This document shows, piece by piece, positions 35,919 to 45,817 of a DNA stretch of 64,000 nt. Each line of letters begins with the position of its first letter. The first letter of the stretch is position 1. Source of the DNA: Nageia nagi (lineage: Eukaryota > Pinophyta); assembly GCA_050084985.1 (NCBI GenBank), contig JBITNC010000001.1:215760001-215824000 (forward strand), read 5' to 3'. The translations under genes were made by a program, and so were the position numbers. The notes below the pieces were generated by a model that was given only the letters and a program-made list of their open reading frames with translations, was not told where the DNA came from and did no database searches.

Positions 35919-36976
35919 CAGGGAAACACGGGGACACATCCCCCCATCTGAGGGACATGTTTTCCCGTCCCTCCATCCCCCGAAACACAGGTACGCTGAG
36001 CAGCCAAAGGGGATGTTTCCTCACCGTACCCCTTTTTGGGGAAACAATAGGGGCCATATCAAAAACATTTACAGACCTCGAGGAGTCATCCCAAAAAAAG
36101 GAACAAAAAGGGGATGGCTGTGGGACGTTTGACCGTCCCCATCCTCGGAGACGATCAGCCATCCCCTTCTGCTTTACAACATCAAAATTATAATTTTAAT
36201 AATTTTATTTAAATTTCTAATTTTAATAATTTAATTGTATTATTTGTATTTAAAAATTTATACATATAATTTAATTATTTATAAAATGATAATTTTAAAT
36301 TTTAAGAGGATCCACGCCAAATTGATGAGAATGAGGATCAGGAGGAGTTTCTTGGACTGTCAATGGATGCTCTTCAGTTGGATGATGTTGATGAGGATAG
36401 CTTCTCAGATAGATCAGCAGAGGATGAGCCATTGGGCTTAGAGTCATTAGGCTTAGAGCAATAGTTTTACTTTAGTTTTCATTTTGACTTCACATATGAC
36501 ATTATGATCATTTTGACTTAACATATGAGTGATATGACATTAATTATTAATATTATGTACTTGATTCAACTTAATGACATTATATAATTATGGGTCATTG
36601 ATTACACGATTAGCCTATTGCTCATTGATATTTGAATATTATTATTTTAGTAACTTAGTTTCACTTTCAAATTTCAAGTTTCAGTATTCTAAGTTCTCAA
36701 TTTTGTAATTTTTACTTTTATTTTTATTTTTACTATTTGATATTTAATTTCATATTTGATTTCAAATTGAATGTCTTAGGAATGAATTCAATGATTCATT
36801 GAGTCAATGAATTGTTAATATGAATGTAGAATTAGAAACTATCTTTATTTCTAAAATTTCTGGGAATTTTTACTAGTTATACACTTGCCATTTCCAAGTT
36901 GTCCCCTAAAATCAGGTCCCCATACCCTACCGTTCTTGGGTACGCATACCCTGTACCTGACCTATGTGTAACCTTG
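35919..36976 (+). mobile_element. Internally deleted hAT transposon
   Basis: The left end is CAGGGAAACAC; the right end, reverse-complemented, is CAAGGTTACAC. These hAT-like ends are flanked by CAAAATAT (35911-35918) and TAAAATAT (36977-36984), an 8-bp target duplication with one mismatch. Both subterminal regions are rich in GGGGAC/GTCCCC motifs able to pair with each other, which explains the overlapping open frames on both strands at 35830-36193. The interior keeps only the end of a transposase ORF (36308-36465). At 1058 bp it is a deletion derivative that could move only with help from an autonomous relative. Confidence 0.65.
36308..36465 (+). pseudogene. C-terminal end of a hAT transposase
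   Basis: An uninterrupted frame reads DPRQIDENEDQEEFLGLSMD, then LQLDDVDEDSFSDRS and EPLGLESLGLEQ, then TAG. An acidic tail starting with DPR after the hAT dimerisation domain is typical of plant DUF659-type hAT proteins. It lies inside the element at 35919-36976, 510 bp before its right end, as expected for the 3' end of the transposase gene. All upstream domains are missing. Confidence 0.55.
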
Positions 36977-36984
36977 TAAAATAT

Positions 36985-37680
36985 TTATGTTTCAAACTTA
37001 AATTTCTCATATTAGCAATTCATGTTAAGCTTTAATCAAGGTCCGAGCACTAGTGTTAATTCTGTTGCCACCAACTTTATTCTGTTATCCAGCTTATATC
37101 GAGAACAAATTTGTTTGAAAATTCAACAGCAGAATATCTCAACCATTATAACTACCACAAAGTAATTTTGTTAGTCAAGCTCCATAAACCATTATGATCA
37201 CAAGAAGTTCAAGAGCGTATGGTTGTACATTTCCTCTGAATACCACCTGCTGATTTCTCCATTTTCTTTGTATAGAAGGGCAGTTTAGTAAAAGGGAAAG
37301 AATCATTCTAAAATACATTTAGCATACAGCATTTAACAAATATTCAGTTTATGCAGAAAAATATCCATCAAGTGAATGAGAAAGCATGGTCACCTGAAAA
37401 TTCGACAAAAATCACATTATGATGATACACGAATTTTTGCTCATTTTTCAGTGACTCAAAATCCCCACATAAATTATTCAGCGATAGTGGCTAGAAGAGT
37501 CAGACCCACATTAAAAGGGTTACTTTTATAATTTTTGGCTCTTTTCAAGTCTTTCAACGGTAAGCAGCAAAATTGGAGTGGAGACAAAACCCTAACCGTA
37601 TTGTGATGCAAAAATAGAACTAGCGCAACAAAATACAAGTGGTGGAATGTGCAAGTATGCCCCAATGTGAAGATAAAAAT
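36985..37680. other. Intron sequence without recognisable feature
   Basis: I see no ORF with recognisable content and no repeat in this stretch. The 72-residue minus-strand frame at 37474-37692 lacks any motif. Confidence 0.5.
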
Positions 37681-38079
37681 AGTGCAGAACATGAGTGCCT
37701 ATCTTAAAACCTTGGAAGAGAAGGAGCAAAAGAAGTAAGCAAATGCAGAAAAGAGTGACATTTATGCATCCACTTCACGTCTTATATATGGTTTGACCCT
37801 TAGTTGTATTAATAGTGCAGAACATGAGTGCCTATCTTAAAACCTTGAAGGAGAAGGAGCAAAAGAAGTAAGCGAATGCAGAAAAGAGTGACATTTATGC
37901 ATCCACTTCACGTCTTATATATGGTTTGACCCTTAGTAGTATTAATAGTGCAGAACATGAGTGCCTATCTTAAAACCTTGGAGGAGAAGGAGCAAAAGAA
38001 GTAAGCGAATGCAGAAAAGAGTGACATTTATGCATCCACTTCACGTTTTATATATGGTTTGACCCTTAGTAGTATTGGG
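37681..38079. repeat. Three tandem copies of a 133-bp unit
   Basis: The unit starting AGTGCAGAACATGAGTGCC begins at 37681, 37814 and 37947, exactly 133 bp apart. The copies differ by only a few bases (for example GGAAGAG, GAAGGAG and GGAGGAG), so the amplification is recent. The function is unknown. Confidence 0.9.
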
Positions 38080-38189
38080 CCTATCATTCTTACAGTTCCC
38101 CTAATGCTGAATCTATATTTTCATCACATGACAATCTAGGTAGCCAACTATCACTTAGGCAACTGACTAAAACAAGGAAAAAACATGTG

Positions 38190-39350
38190 GGGGTGAGGAA
38201 GGTCATAGCAAGCTTCTTGTTTTTCTGCAACATCCCTTTCAATGTTGCAAGTCAGCATACTACAATGCTATGATGAATGCATTGAAATTGTATGGTGCAA
38301 GGTTCAATCCACTATAGTATAGTGCTTGTCGAGCCCCACTTCTTACCAAGTGCATAAAAGATGCACATCCTCTTATTCAGAAAAAGAGGAAAGTGTGGGT
38401 GAGGAAGGGCCACATGATCAGGTGTGACAAATAGGCCGAACATTGATCAATGTTTTGGGTGCTTCACCAAGTGGTATTGTATTTTTCAAGTCAACACTCA
38501 ACAAGCTAAAAGCATTGTGGGCATTGTTCACCTTGTTAGAGGAGGCAATGTTGGGCATGGGGACAAAACATATAGTCCAAGGTTACAAATAACATAGCAA
38601 TAAGAAAACCTCTCACCTACCATTTTTTGGTCTATGCAGCCCATTGTCATGAGATGAGAAGGGAATAGGAAAATTAATTGCATAAAGCAGGTGGAAAAAT
38701 GCAAAAACAATTACCAAGAACATCTACAATCATGAGGAAGCATAAAAATAGGAAGGAGATTGTTCAACCTAATATCACACAATTTGCTACCAATTTCCTA
38801 AATTAGGCATTCATGGCAAAAAGTCAAGACTGAAGAGCATGTTCATCTACAAGTCTTTTTGTTCCACTTCAAAAATTGCCCTCCTCGTTTTGATCATACT
38901 ATTTTATGAGGATTTTTGGAAAGTTGACATGAGATGATCCAATTTAGTAGTGGTTGATAACTTCAACATTCTTTTTATTATCTTGCTTAGACGGTTTTCA
39001 GTATTTAATTTTTTTCATATGTTTAGATGGGTGAGCTATTGAGGAAGGTCCTACTGTTGAGAATTGCAACAAAATACTTATAGGCCACTTGTATGAGACC
39101 ATAGACAAGGACACTACGAACTATAATAGTACTACTAACACAAAGAGACCCAAGTATCATCCTTTTTGATGATTGATTTATTGGAGATGATCAAATCAGG
39201 TTTATAAACACATTCATGTGATCAGGTACTACTTCAATCCAAGGTATTCTTATGATGAGACATTTCCAGCTGATGAGAATGTTCTAATAGGCTTTTATAT
39301 ATGCCTAGAGAAGATGGTCCAAAATGAAAAGAAAATGATGGCATAGAGAT
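38190..39350 (+). pseudogene. DUF659-type hAT transposase pseudogene
   Basis: Scattered over three frames the plus strand reads FCNIPFNVAS, MNALKLYGARFNPL, LLTKCIKDAHPLIQKK, ASPSGIVFFKS (DUF659 region), EIVQPNITQFATNFL and, near 39220, IRYYFNPRYSYDETFPADE followed by IGFYICLEKMV. All are in the order found in plant hAT transposases of the DUF659/hATC type. Stops and frameshifts are dense, and several short deletions must be assumed. TIRs for this copy were not found. It may be from the same family as the end fragment at 36308-36465. Confidence 0.75.
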
Positions 39351-40020
39351 AGAGATGCAAATCTACAAGATTGGAGACTCTTTTTTCCTTAAATTCAATT
39401 TTCTTTACATCTCATACAATCCAAAATTTAGATAATATAATTTCTTGAACTTCTATTTTTGTTTGAAATTTCCAATCTACCCTAGTATTGATCAATATAT
39501 ACAACCTTCGGTATGATGAGCTATTTGTTGGTATCAGAAATTAAATTAGGTGTCTCCTCTGAATTGCAATCAAAATGCAAGAATTTATACATGCTGATAT
39601 CAATAAGCCACTTCCCCCACAAGTAAGACTCCAATCAGATGCAACAACAAACCTCACTCAAGAACTAGACTATTGAAACATTTCATTTCCACAGGGATTA
39701 TGCCATAAACATGGCCACCTTGATTGGAGCTACCTAAAAACAACTACATCCTCCACCCACCCTAACAGAAGGATGGATTCAACAAATGCATAGAAGACCA
39801 AACAAGCACCCAACAAAGCAAAACAAGAAATTATAAGTAATACAACAATGGATCAAAAATTAGAATCAACATCATAGTCATTAGACTTGGACTCAGCAAG
39901 CTATTTGACTAGGCAAAAAACATGGCACAAAAACGTAGAATATACATATTTTCACCTGAAAAAAATTATTTTTTAATCACTTTGTATAAAACTAAAAAAA
40001 GCATTCAAAATGATAATAAG
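39351..40020. other. AT-rich stretch after the hAT pseudogene
   Basis: Possibly the decayed 3' end of the hAT transposase (RYDELFVGI near 39515). Nothing else was recognised. Confidence 0.35.
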
Positions 40021-40627
40021 GAAACTTACGAAAATACCCCTATAAGTTCATGAAATTATAGAAATACCCTTCAATCTAAATTACAAAAGTACCCTCGAAA
40101 GTTTTCAAAATTACAGGAATACCCTTTTTTTTCTATTCAATATTGTCTTCTAAACGTCGTTTTGATTTTAGTTTTGATAGTCAAATGTTGTATTCTAATT
40201 TTAGTTTTAGAAGTTAACCATGACATTTAAACTTTATATATTAAAATTTAATTTTTATATATGATCATTTACATAAAATATTTTTTTATTATTTCTTATT
40301 ATCAAAATATAAAATTTACAAAATGTATTTTAATTATTATTGATAAAATATGTTAAAAAGAAATATGATAAATTTAAAAACAAAATTTGTTATTATTTAG
40401 CTTGATAATATCAATCATTATCAACCATTTTAAAAATTATAATAAATTAAAAATATTAAAAATAAGTCCATATATATTTTTATTATTTTCTAAGATCATT
40501 TTATTACATCTTAATTGTACAAAAAATATTAAATACAATACAATATATGTAGATAAATATATTTTAATTTTACATTGAATGCATAATTATTTAGAAAAAA
40601 AAAAATTATTCATTTTATATTTAAAAA

Positions 40628-40658
<31 letters not shown>

Positions 40659-40922
40659 TATAAAGAAATGATAAAATCCTAATAAATCAAATACAAAATT
40701 TTAGATAAAATAGAAAAAAATCAATGAACATGAAAAAACGTAAATTCATTTCATGAGAGTACATAACATAAGAAAATAAAAGGAGAGGTATTCTTGTAAT
40801 TTTGAAAACTTTCAAGATTATTTTTGTAATTTCAAAAAATTTAGGGGTATTTCTGTAATTTCAAAAGATTTAGGGGTATTTCTGTAATTTCATGAACTTA
40901 TAGGGGTATTTTCATATGTTTC
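40021..40922. mobile_element. MULE-like non-autonomous element with long TIRs
   Basis: About 105-140 bp at each end are inverted copies of each other. Both start GAAAC-TA-GAAAATACCCC and continue TATAAGTTCATGAAATTA. Within each TIR a 20-25 bp subunit around GAAATTACAGAAATACCCC is repeated three to four times. The 650-bp interior is AT-rich and non-coding. Long TIRs point to a Mutator-like origin, but I could not find a 9-bp target duplication because the right flank is a simple repeat. Confidence 0.6.
40601..40662. repeat. Poly(A)/(TA)n microsatellite
   Basis: An A-run followed by about 14 TA units at 40635-40662, inside the MULE-like element. Confidence 0.9.
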
Positions 40923-40924
40923 TC

Positions 40925-40936
40925 TACTACTACTAC

Positions 40937-40961
<25 letters not shown>
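40925..40961. repeat. (ACT)n(AAT)n microsatellite
   Basis: Five ACT units run into about seven AAT units directly after the MULE-like element. Confidence 0.9.
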
Positions 40962-40962
<1 letters not shown>

Positions 40963-40967
<5 letters not shown>

Positions 40968-43149
40968 AAGTTTTACATTATGTTGTCATGCAAATATTTT
41001 ACAATATAGAATAATAAAATAAAACATTAATATTCTGGTTTTTACAATAAAAAATCAATTTTTTTTCCTTCAAAAAGTCATATTCCATAAAATTTAGATT
41101 TTAAATAAAATACAATAAACAATTTTACTTTTTAATTTAAAATAAATTTTAACTTTATTTTAGCTTTAAAAAATAAAATAAACATAAAAACAAACCCAAA
41201 AAAAAATGACTCCAGGACTGCTGCCTACGGTCCAGTTGTGCGTGCACTCAAGGCTGGATGTGCGTAATCTGATTGCACACGCTCCTGTGCCAGCGAAAAA
41301 TCAGTTGGTGCATCTACAATGAACAATGAACCCAACGAACAATTGAGTTTTTGAAGATCAATTTTGTCTGTGTTGCTTTTTCTACCCGCTGCCGCATTTC
41401 GAGTTTTTGGTACTAACTCAAAGTGTAATTGCAAGTTACTTGCCAAAAATTCATAATTACTCAACAATACATGCAAAACAAATTTTTGCAAAAGTTGAGC
41501 ATGAGTTGCTTGGTAACCCTTACTTTACAAGTTTACTCATACCTTGGCAAGTTTTTTGAGTACTCCTCAAGTTTGACTGCATTGATCAATATAAAAACCC
41601 TCTCAGAATAGGAAGGCAATGAGGAAGAACACTACCGGGCACAAGAAGAAAAATGGAATCACGAAAAGGAAACTAATTCAAAAAACTCAAAAACAAATTG
41701 GTGTATAAAGAAGAAAAGCAACAAGTAAAGCCAAAAAGAGAGCAAAGCTCATCACTTGCAAAAACGAACACTAAAAAAGAAAAAGTCAAGCCCATAGCAA
41801 GCCTGTTTAGCTTATATCCAAACGAGAAGAAAAACAAGTCAAGAAATGTTGAAAATAAAAATCCCAAAAAATGACCTATCAACTCAATAAATAGACCTCT
41901 TGGTAACCATGATAATCCTCTCATGAAACATAAAAGGTCTAAATGCCCCTCCAAATAAGCATTTATCGAAAGTTCAATTGAAAAATAAAAATAGAAAACT
42001 AAAAACAACCACCTTTCAACTCACTAAATAGACCTCTTGGTAACCATGATAATCCTCTGATAAAATGTAAAACAACAAAATGACCCTTTGAATAGTTATT
42101 TCTTGAAAATCTTAATATAAAAATCAGACAAAGATTCTATGCATTCAAGAAACCAAAACATTAGCCCAAAAAGCAATGAATGACCTTTTTTGACAAATAT
42201 ACAAGAGTCCAAAAGCATGCAGAGATCAAAAGTATAACGAAAAAAAGGAGATCAAATTACAAAACATTTCCATAGGATAGCCTCGATGACATGCTAGAAA
42301 AATCATATATCATCTATCATCCCATCCAACTCAAAAGAAATTACAAATGAAAAGCAAAATTAGAGAAAAAGCATCAACAATTTCTACCAAAAATTATTGG
42401 AAAAAGAAATCATGGGCAATGAATAAGAAAAACCAAAGATATTGACACCATAGTAGTGAAACTCAAATTCACCTAATAATCGTTTGGGTTGAAACTTTTA
42501 AATTTGACCATTTGGAGAATTTTTGGCAAAATAACGAAAAATTAAAAATGCATCAAATGCGAATTATTTGTCAACTTTTCAACATTTATTCAAGAAAAAA
42601 TGAATTTTCTCAAAAGATGGAATTTTATTTTTTGTGATTATTTTTTTTTATTGACTCGACGAATATTCAACCTCATAAACCAAATACTTGCTAAATTTTG
42701 TAACAATGATTAAGACATATCCCAACAATAATTTCAAAACGAAGAATATGAATTTACTGATTCCCATATCCAAGGAAGAACTTAGAAAAGCAATATTTGA
42801 AATTGGAATGAAACCACTAACTGATTTACATGAAGAAACAATAATATCCCAAGTCGAAATAGGATCAATGAATAGCAAAATGTAAATACTTTTTGATATA
42901 TTAAGAAATCGATAATATCCCTTTGTTTCGTACTGCCATTAGTATTAATAATAATTGCAAAATCCAAGTATTTGAAATCAATGAATAATTGTCAAATGCA
43001 ATCACCACTTTGAGATGGTGCATCTCCAAACAACTTTGAGAGGGTCAATCTCAAGATCTTGTCAATATAAATGGAATTAAGAAATGATATTCATACATCA
43101 CTAGCACTAATGCATAACCTAAAGGCCAATGCCAATCAAATACACTAGT
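40963..43149. other. Intron stretch with no recognised gene; one 137-bp duplication
   Basis: No domain was recognised. A segment around ATAGACCTCTTGGTAACCAT occurs at 41891 and 42028, two diverged tandem copies with a period of 137 bp (about 41880-42150). The minus-strand open frame 41225-41491 (88 residues) has no motif that I know. Confidence 0.5.
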
Positions 43150-44410
43150 CATCATCAATTAAAACGGAGCATTATATGCCCTCCAACTTAAGAAAGTTTA
43201 GTCGTCAATGCTGAAAATGTTTGTAGTATCTCCACCAATTTCCAAGTCACATCTTCCGAAAGATCACAAACCAAATGTTGCCTTAGGTTCCTTTCTCAAT
43301 CCTTTAGTTCTTTGCCTAGTTCCATCATGATTGGGAAGTTTTGTTTGTACTTCCTTTATGCCCCACCAAATGTTTCCAACAAGAGACAAAAGATTGTGCA
43401 TCTTTGATGTTAGCAATAGAGTTCCAATTGAAATGCCACTTCTCACACTTCTTAAAACTTTGTAAGATTCACAAGACTTTGGTTTTTCTCTCCAATAATG
43501 ATTTTTTATAAGTTTGCAACCTAAGAAACACTATATCCCCTACTTTAAATCTCCTTTCCAAACAATGTTGATCTTTTTGCTACTTCATTCGATTTTGTGC
43601 TTGGAAAAATTATGAGGCCATTACTCCTTGTTTTTGATCATGAATTTGTCCACTTCTTCCACTTTAAAAGCTTGTAGTAAATAGTCAATGGTTTTAGAGG
43701 GTTTTTGCCCACATAATGTAAGGCATCTTTGTAAATAAATAGTCGGTTGTATTTATCACCATTCTGCCAATGAATGCTATTTCACCCATTGGTTTTAGGT
43801 ATCTTATGTAAAGTATCTCAGGTATGTCCCCAAACGTTTTTGGGTGTACACCAAAATCATATTCAGTTCAATTATCATGGAGCCTAAAAATTTGATCCAA
43901 AAAATTATTTATCACCCTACTTGTTGTAAAAGGTTGTCGTAATGCACAAAAATGTGCATACTTTGAGAGCCTATATACTGCCACCAAAATTACTATCTTT
44001 TAATTGTATGTAGAATAGTTAGTGCTTGTAGAAGTTTTGGTGCCTTCACTATCCCTCATCACTTTAGTAAGTTTCACATTTTTCCACAAAATTCTCAAAG
44101 TCTTCATTCCTTGCCAATACAAGGATTGTTTTGCCCTATAGTAAGTTTTAAGGAATTTGAAATTTCCACATAATGAAGACTCATAAAGCTTTTGAAAAAT
44201 CTTATTTTTGAATTCAAAATCTTGGAGACAAATACTCGATCATTATATCTAGACATCTCTTTCCATGTGTATTTAGTCATCAATTCTCCTTTTTTTAAAT
44301 TGTTGTATAACTTGTATTTGTTGTGACTAAACACAACATGTTGGGGACCCTCAGCAACTCGTGTGAACACCTTGTCATGTTTTTGTCTCGTCCAGTCCAA
44401 GAAATTTTGT
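43150..44410 (-). pseudogene. Ty3/gypsy chromovirus integrase fragment
   Basis: On the minus strand from 44230 the text RVFVSKILNSKI, LHYVEISNS, CIGKE then EFCGKM matches the zinc-binding N-terminus of chromovirus integrases. From about 44020 downward come RLSKYAHFCAL, QPFTTSRVINNF and LDQIFRLHDN (core). Further down, near 43600, AQNRMK and then FKVGDIVFLRLQTYKKSLL mark the GPY/F domain. A weak chromodomain-like end (DVTWKLVEILQTFSAL) lies near 43200. Most of the core after LHDN is deleted. Stops and frameshifts are dense. It lies sense to the host gene within its intron. Confidence 0.75.
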
Positions 44411-44605
44411 AAGACCCAGGCTCAATGTCAAGTTCCCCAGGTTCAAACCTCATCTTCTGCCTGGGCTTAGTCATACCAAGCCAAAATCTGAAATTCCTCA
44501 ATAAAATGGCTAAGTCTGGAAAACCAAAAGTCGGTCTCAGGTGAACCAAGGGAGTCCAAGGCAAGTTGAGATAGAGTCAAGATGAACTGGGCCACTCTTA
44601 GGCCT

Positions 44606-45484
44606 GGTGCATGCCTCAAAAGACAAATCTTGTCCTTTTGAATCATGCGCTTGGGCCCAGGAGTCACCCAGACTGGACATAAGTCTCGAAAAGGCAAACT
44701 GGGCCACTTTGAGGCCCAAGATATGCCAAAATCTTGTCTTTCTGGAGCATGCGCTTAGGTCAGGAAGCAATCTGGATCAGAACGAAGCAGAGAAGAGGCA
44801 AGTTGAAGACACTTCAAGGCTAGTGCATGATTTCAAAAGACAAAATCTTGTCTTCTTGAACCATGCGCTCAAGCTGGGGGGAAGTACAAGGCAAGTTCGA
44901 GAGTGAGAAAATGCACCTCAAGCATCTAGGAGCCTGGTGCATGCCTCAAAAAGACAAAATGTTGTCTTTTGGGAGCATGTGCTCAAGCCAGAGAGTCATC
45001 CAGTTGGTCTGAAATTTGACCAAGGCATGAAGCCTCAAACCCCAAAATCGGCTCCAACAACACTAGAAGGTCTGGCGCGTGATTTCAAAAGATGAGATCT
45101 TGACTTTTTGAACCATGCACCAGACCCAAGAAGCCTTCGGGAGGAGAAAATCATCAAAATTTGGCTAAGGCATGGAAGCAGGATTCTGAAACAAGGCAAA
45201 TCTGGGCATCTGCAACATAATGCATGGCCTAGAAAGACAAAATCTTGTCTTTTTGAACAATGCGCCAAGCTTTGGGAGTGTCCAGGTTGAACATAAAGAT
45301 CAAATTTGACAAGCTTGGGCACTAGAAAGAGCAAAAATCAGGCAAGTTCAGGTCTCAAGCTGAGCTTCAAGGCCAAAACAGACGAGCAGAGGAGCAAGGA
45401 AAGCCAACATGGGAAGAGCATCCATCCCCAGGGCTGGTGCATGATCCAGAAAGACAAAATCTTGTCTTTTCTAGGCATGCGCCA
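44606..45484. repeat. Array of seven long imperfect hairpins
   Basis: Seven units of about 48 bp form near-perfect inverted repeats. The core is AGACAA-AATC-TTGTCT, extended outward by GGTGCATG on the left and CATGCGCC on the right, giving arms of about 22 nt. Units lie at 44606-44652, 44717-44757, 44821-44870, 44936-44983, 45074-45121, 45219-45266 and 45438-45484. Sequence between them is also partly repeated (CTGGGCCACTTTGAGGC-like and GTCATCCAG-like stretches), so they look like a diverged tandem array with growing period (104-219 bp). The array ends about 160 bp before a TATA box. Confidence 0.8.
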
Positions 45485-45640
45485 AGCTTGAAGGTGTCCT
45501 AGAAACCCCACGTCTGGTCTTAGCCAGCTAGTCATGGAATTCCAGACGTGCACACATCCCAAGGTCGGCCATTTGAATGGCCAAGATGCATTTCTCATTA
45601 TGACCTAGTTGACTAGGGTTTGCTGGAAGCCAGTTTCAAC

Positions 45641-45648
45641 TATAAATA
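45641..45648 (+). promoter_or_regulatory. TATA box upstream of the 45.8-49.1 kb ORF
   Basis: TATAAATA in the context CAACTATAAATACAAGC, 170 bp before the first ATG of the ORF. With the hairpin array upstream it may be the promoter of a retroelement LTR that could begin near 44410 (TGTAAGACCC). No second LTR copy was found, so this is tentative. Confidence 0.45.
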
Positions 45649-45817
45649 CAAGCTTGGGGACCTAATTTTCTCAAATTCAAATTGCACTCGTCTTCTACTT
45701 TTGTGTCAAAATTGCAAAAAATTGCAGATTTTTGAGCTTGAAAGTCATCACATTGCATCTAGGGGCTTACAAAAGGAATTGTGCGACAAGACATCCAACG
45801 TTGGGTAGCCTCACCAC

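Noticed and set aside
35830-36193. Three overlapping frames of about 100 codons
   Set aside because: They fall in the GGGGAC-rich subterminal region of the hAT element. No homology is seen, and frames are open on both strands.
41225-41491. 88-codon minus-strand frame
   Set aside because: No recognisable motif, no splice or promoter context, in a stretch without other coding signs.
44295-45598. Many frames of 60-99 codons on both strands
   Set aside because: They cover the hairpin array, and symmetry of the inverted repeats keeps both strands open.
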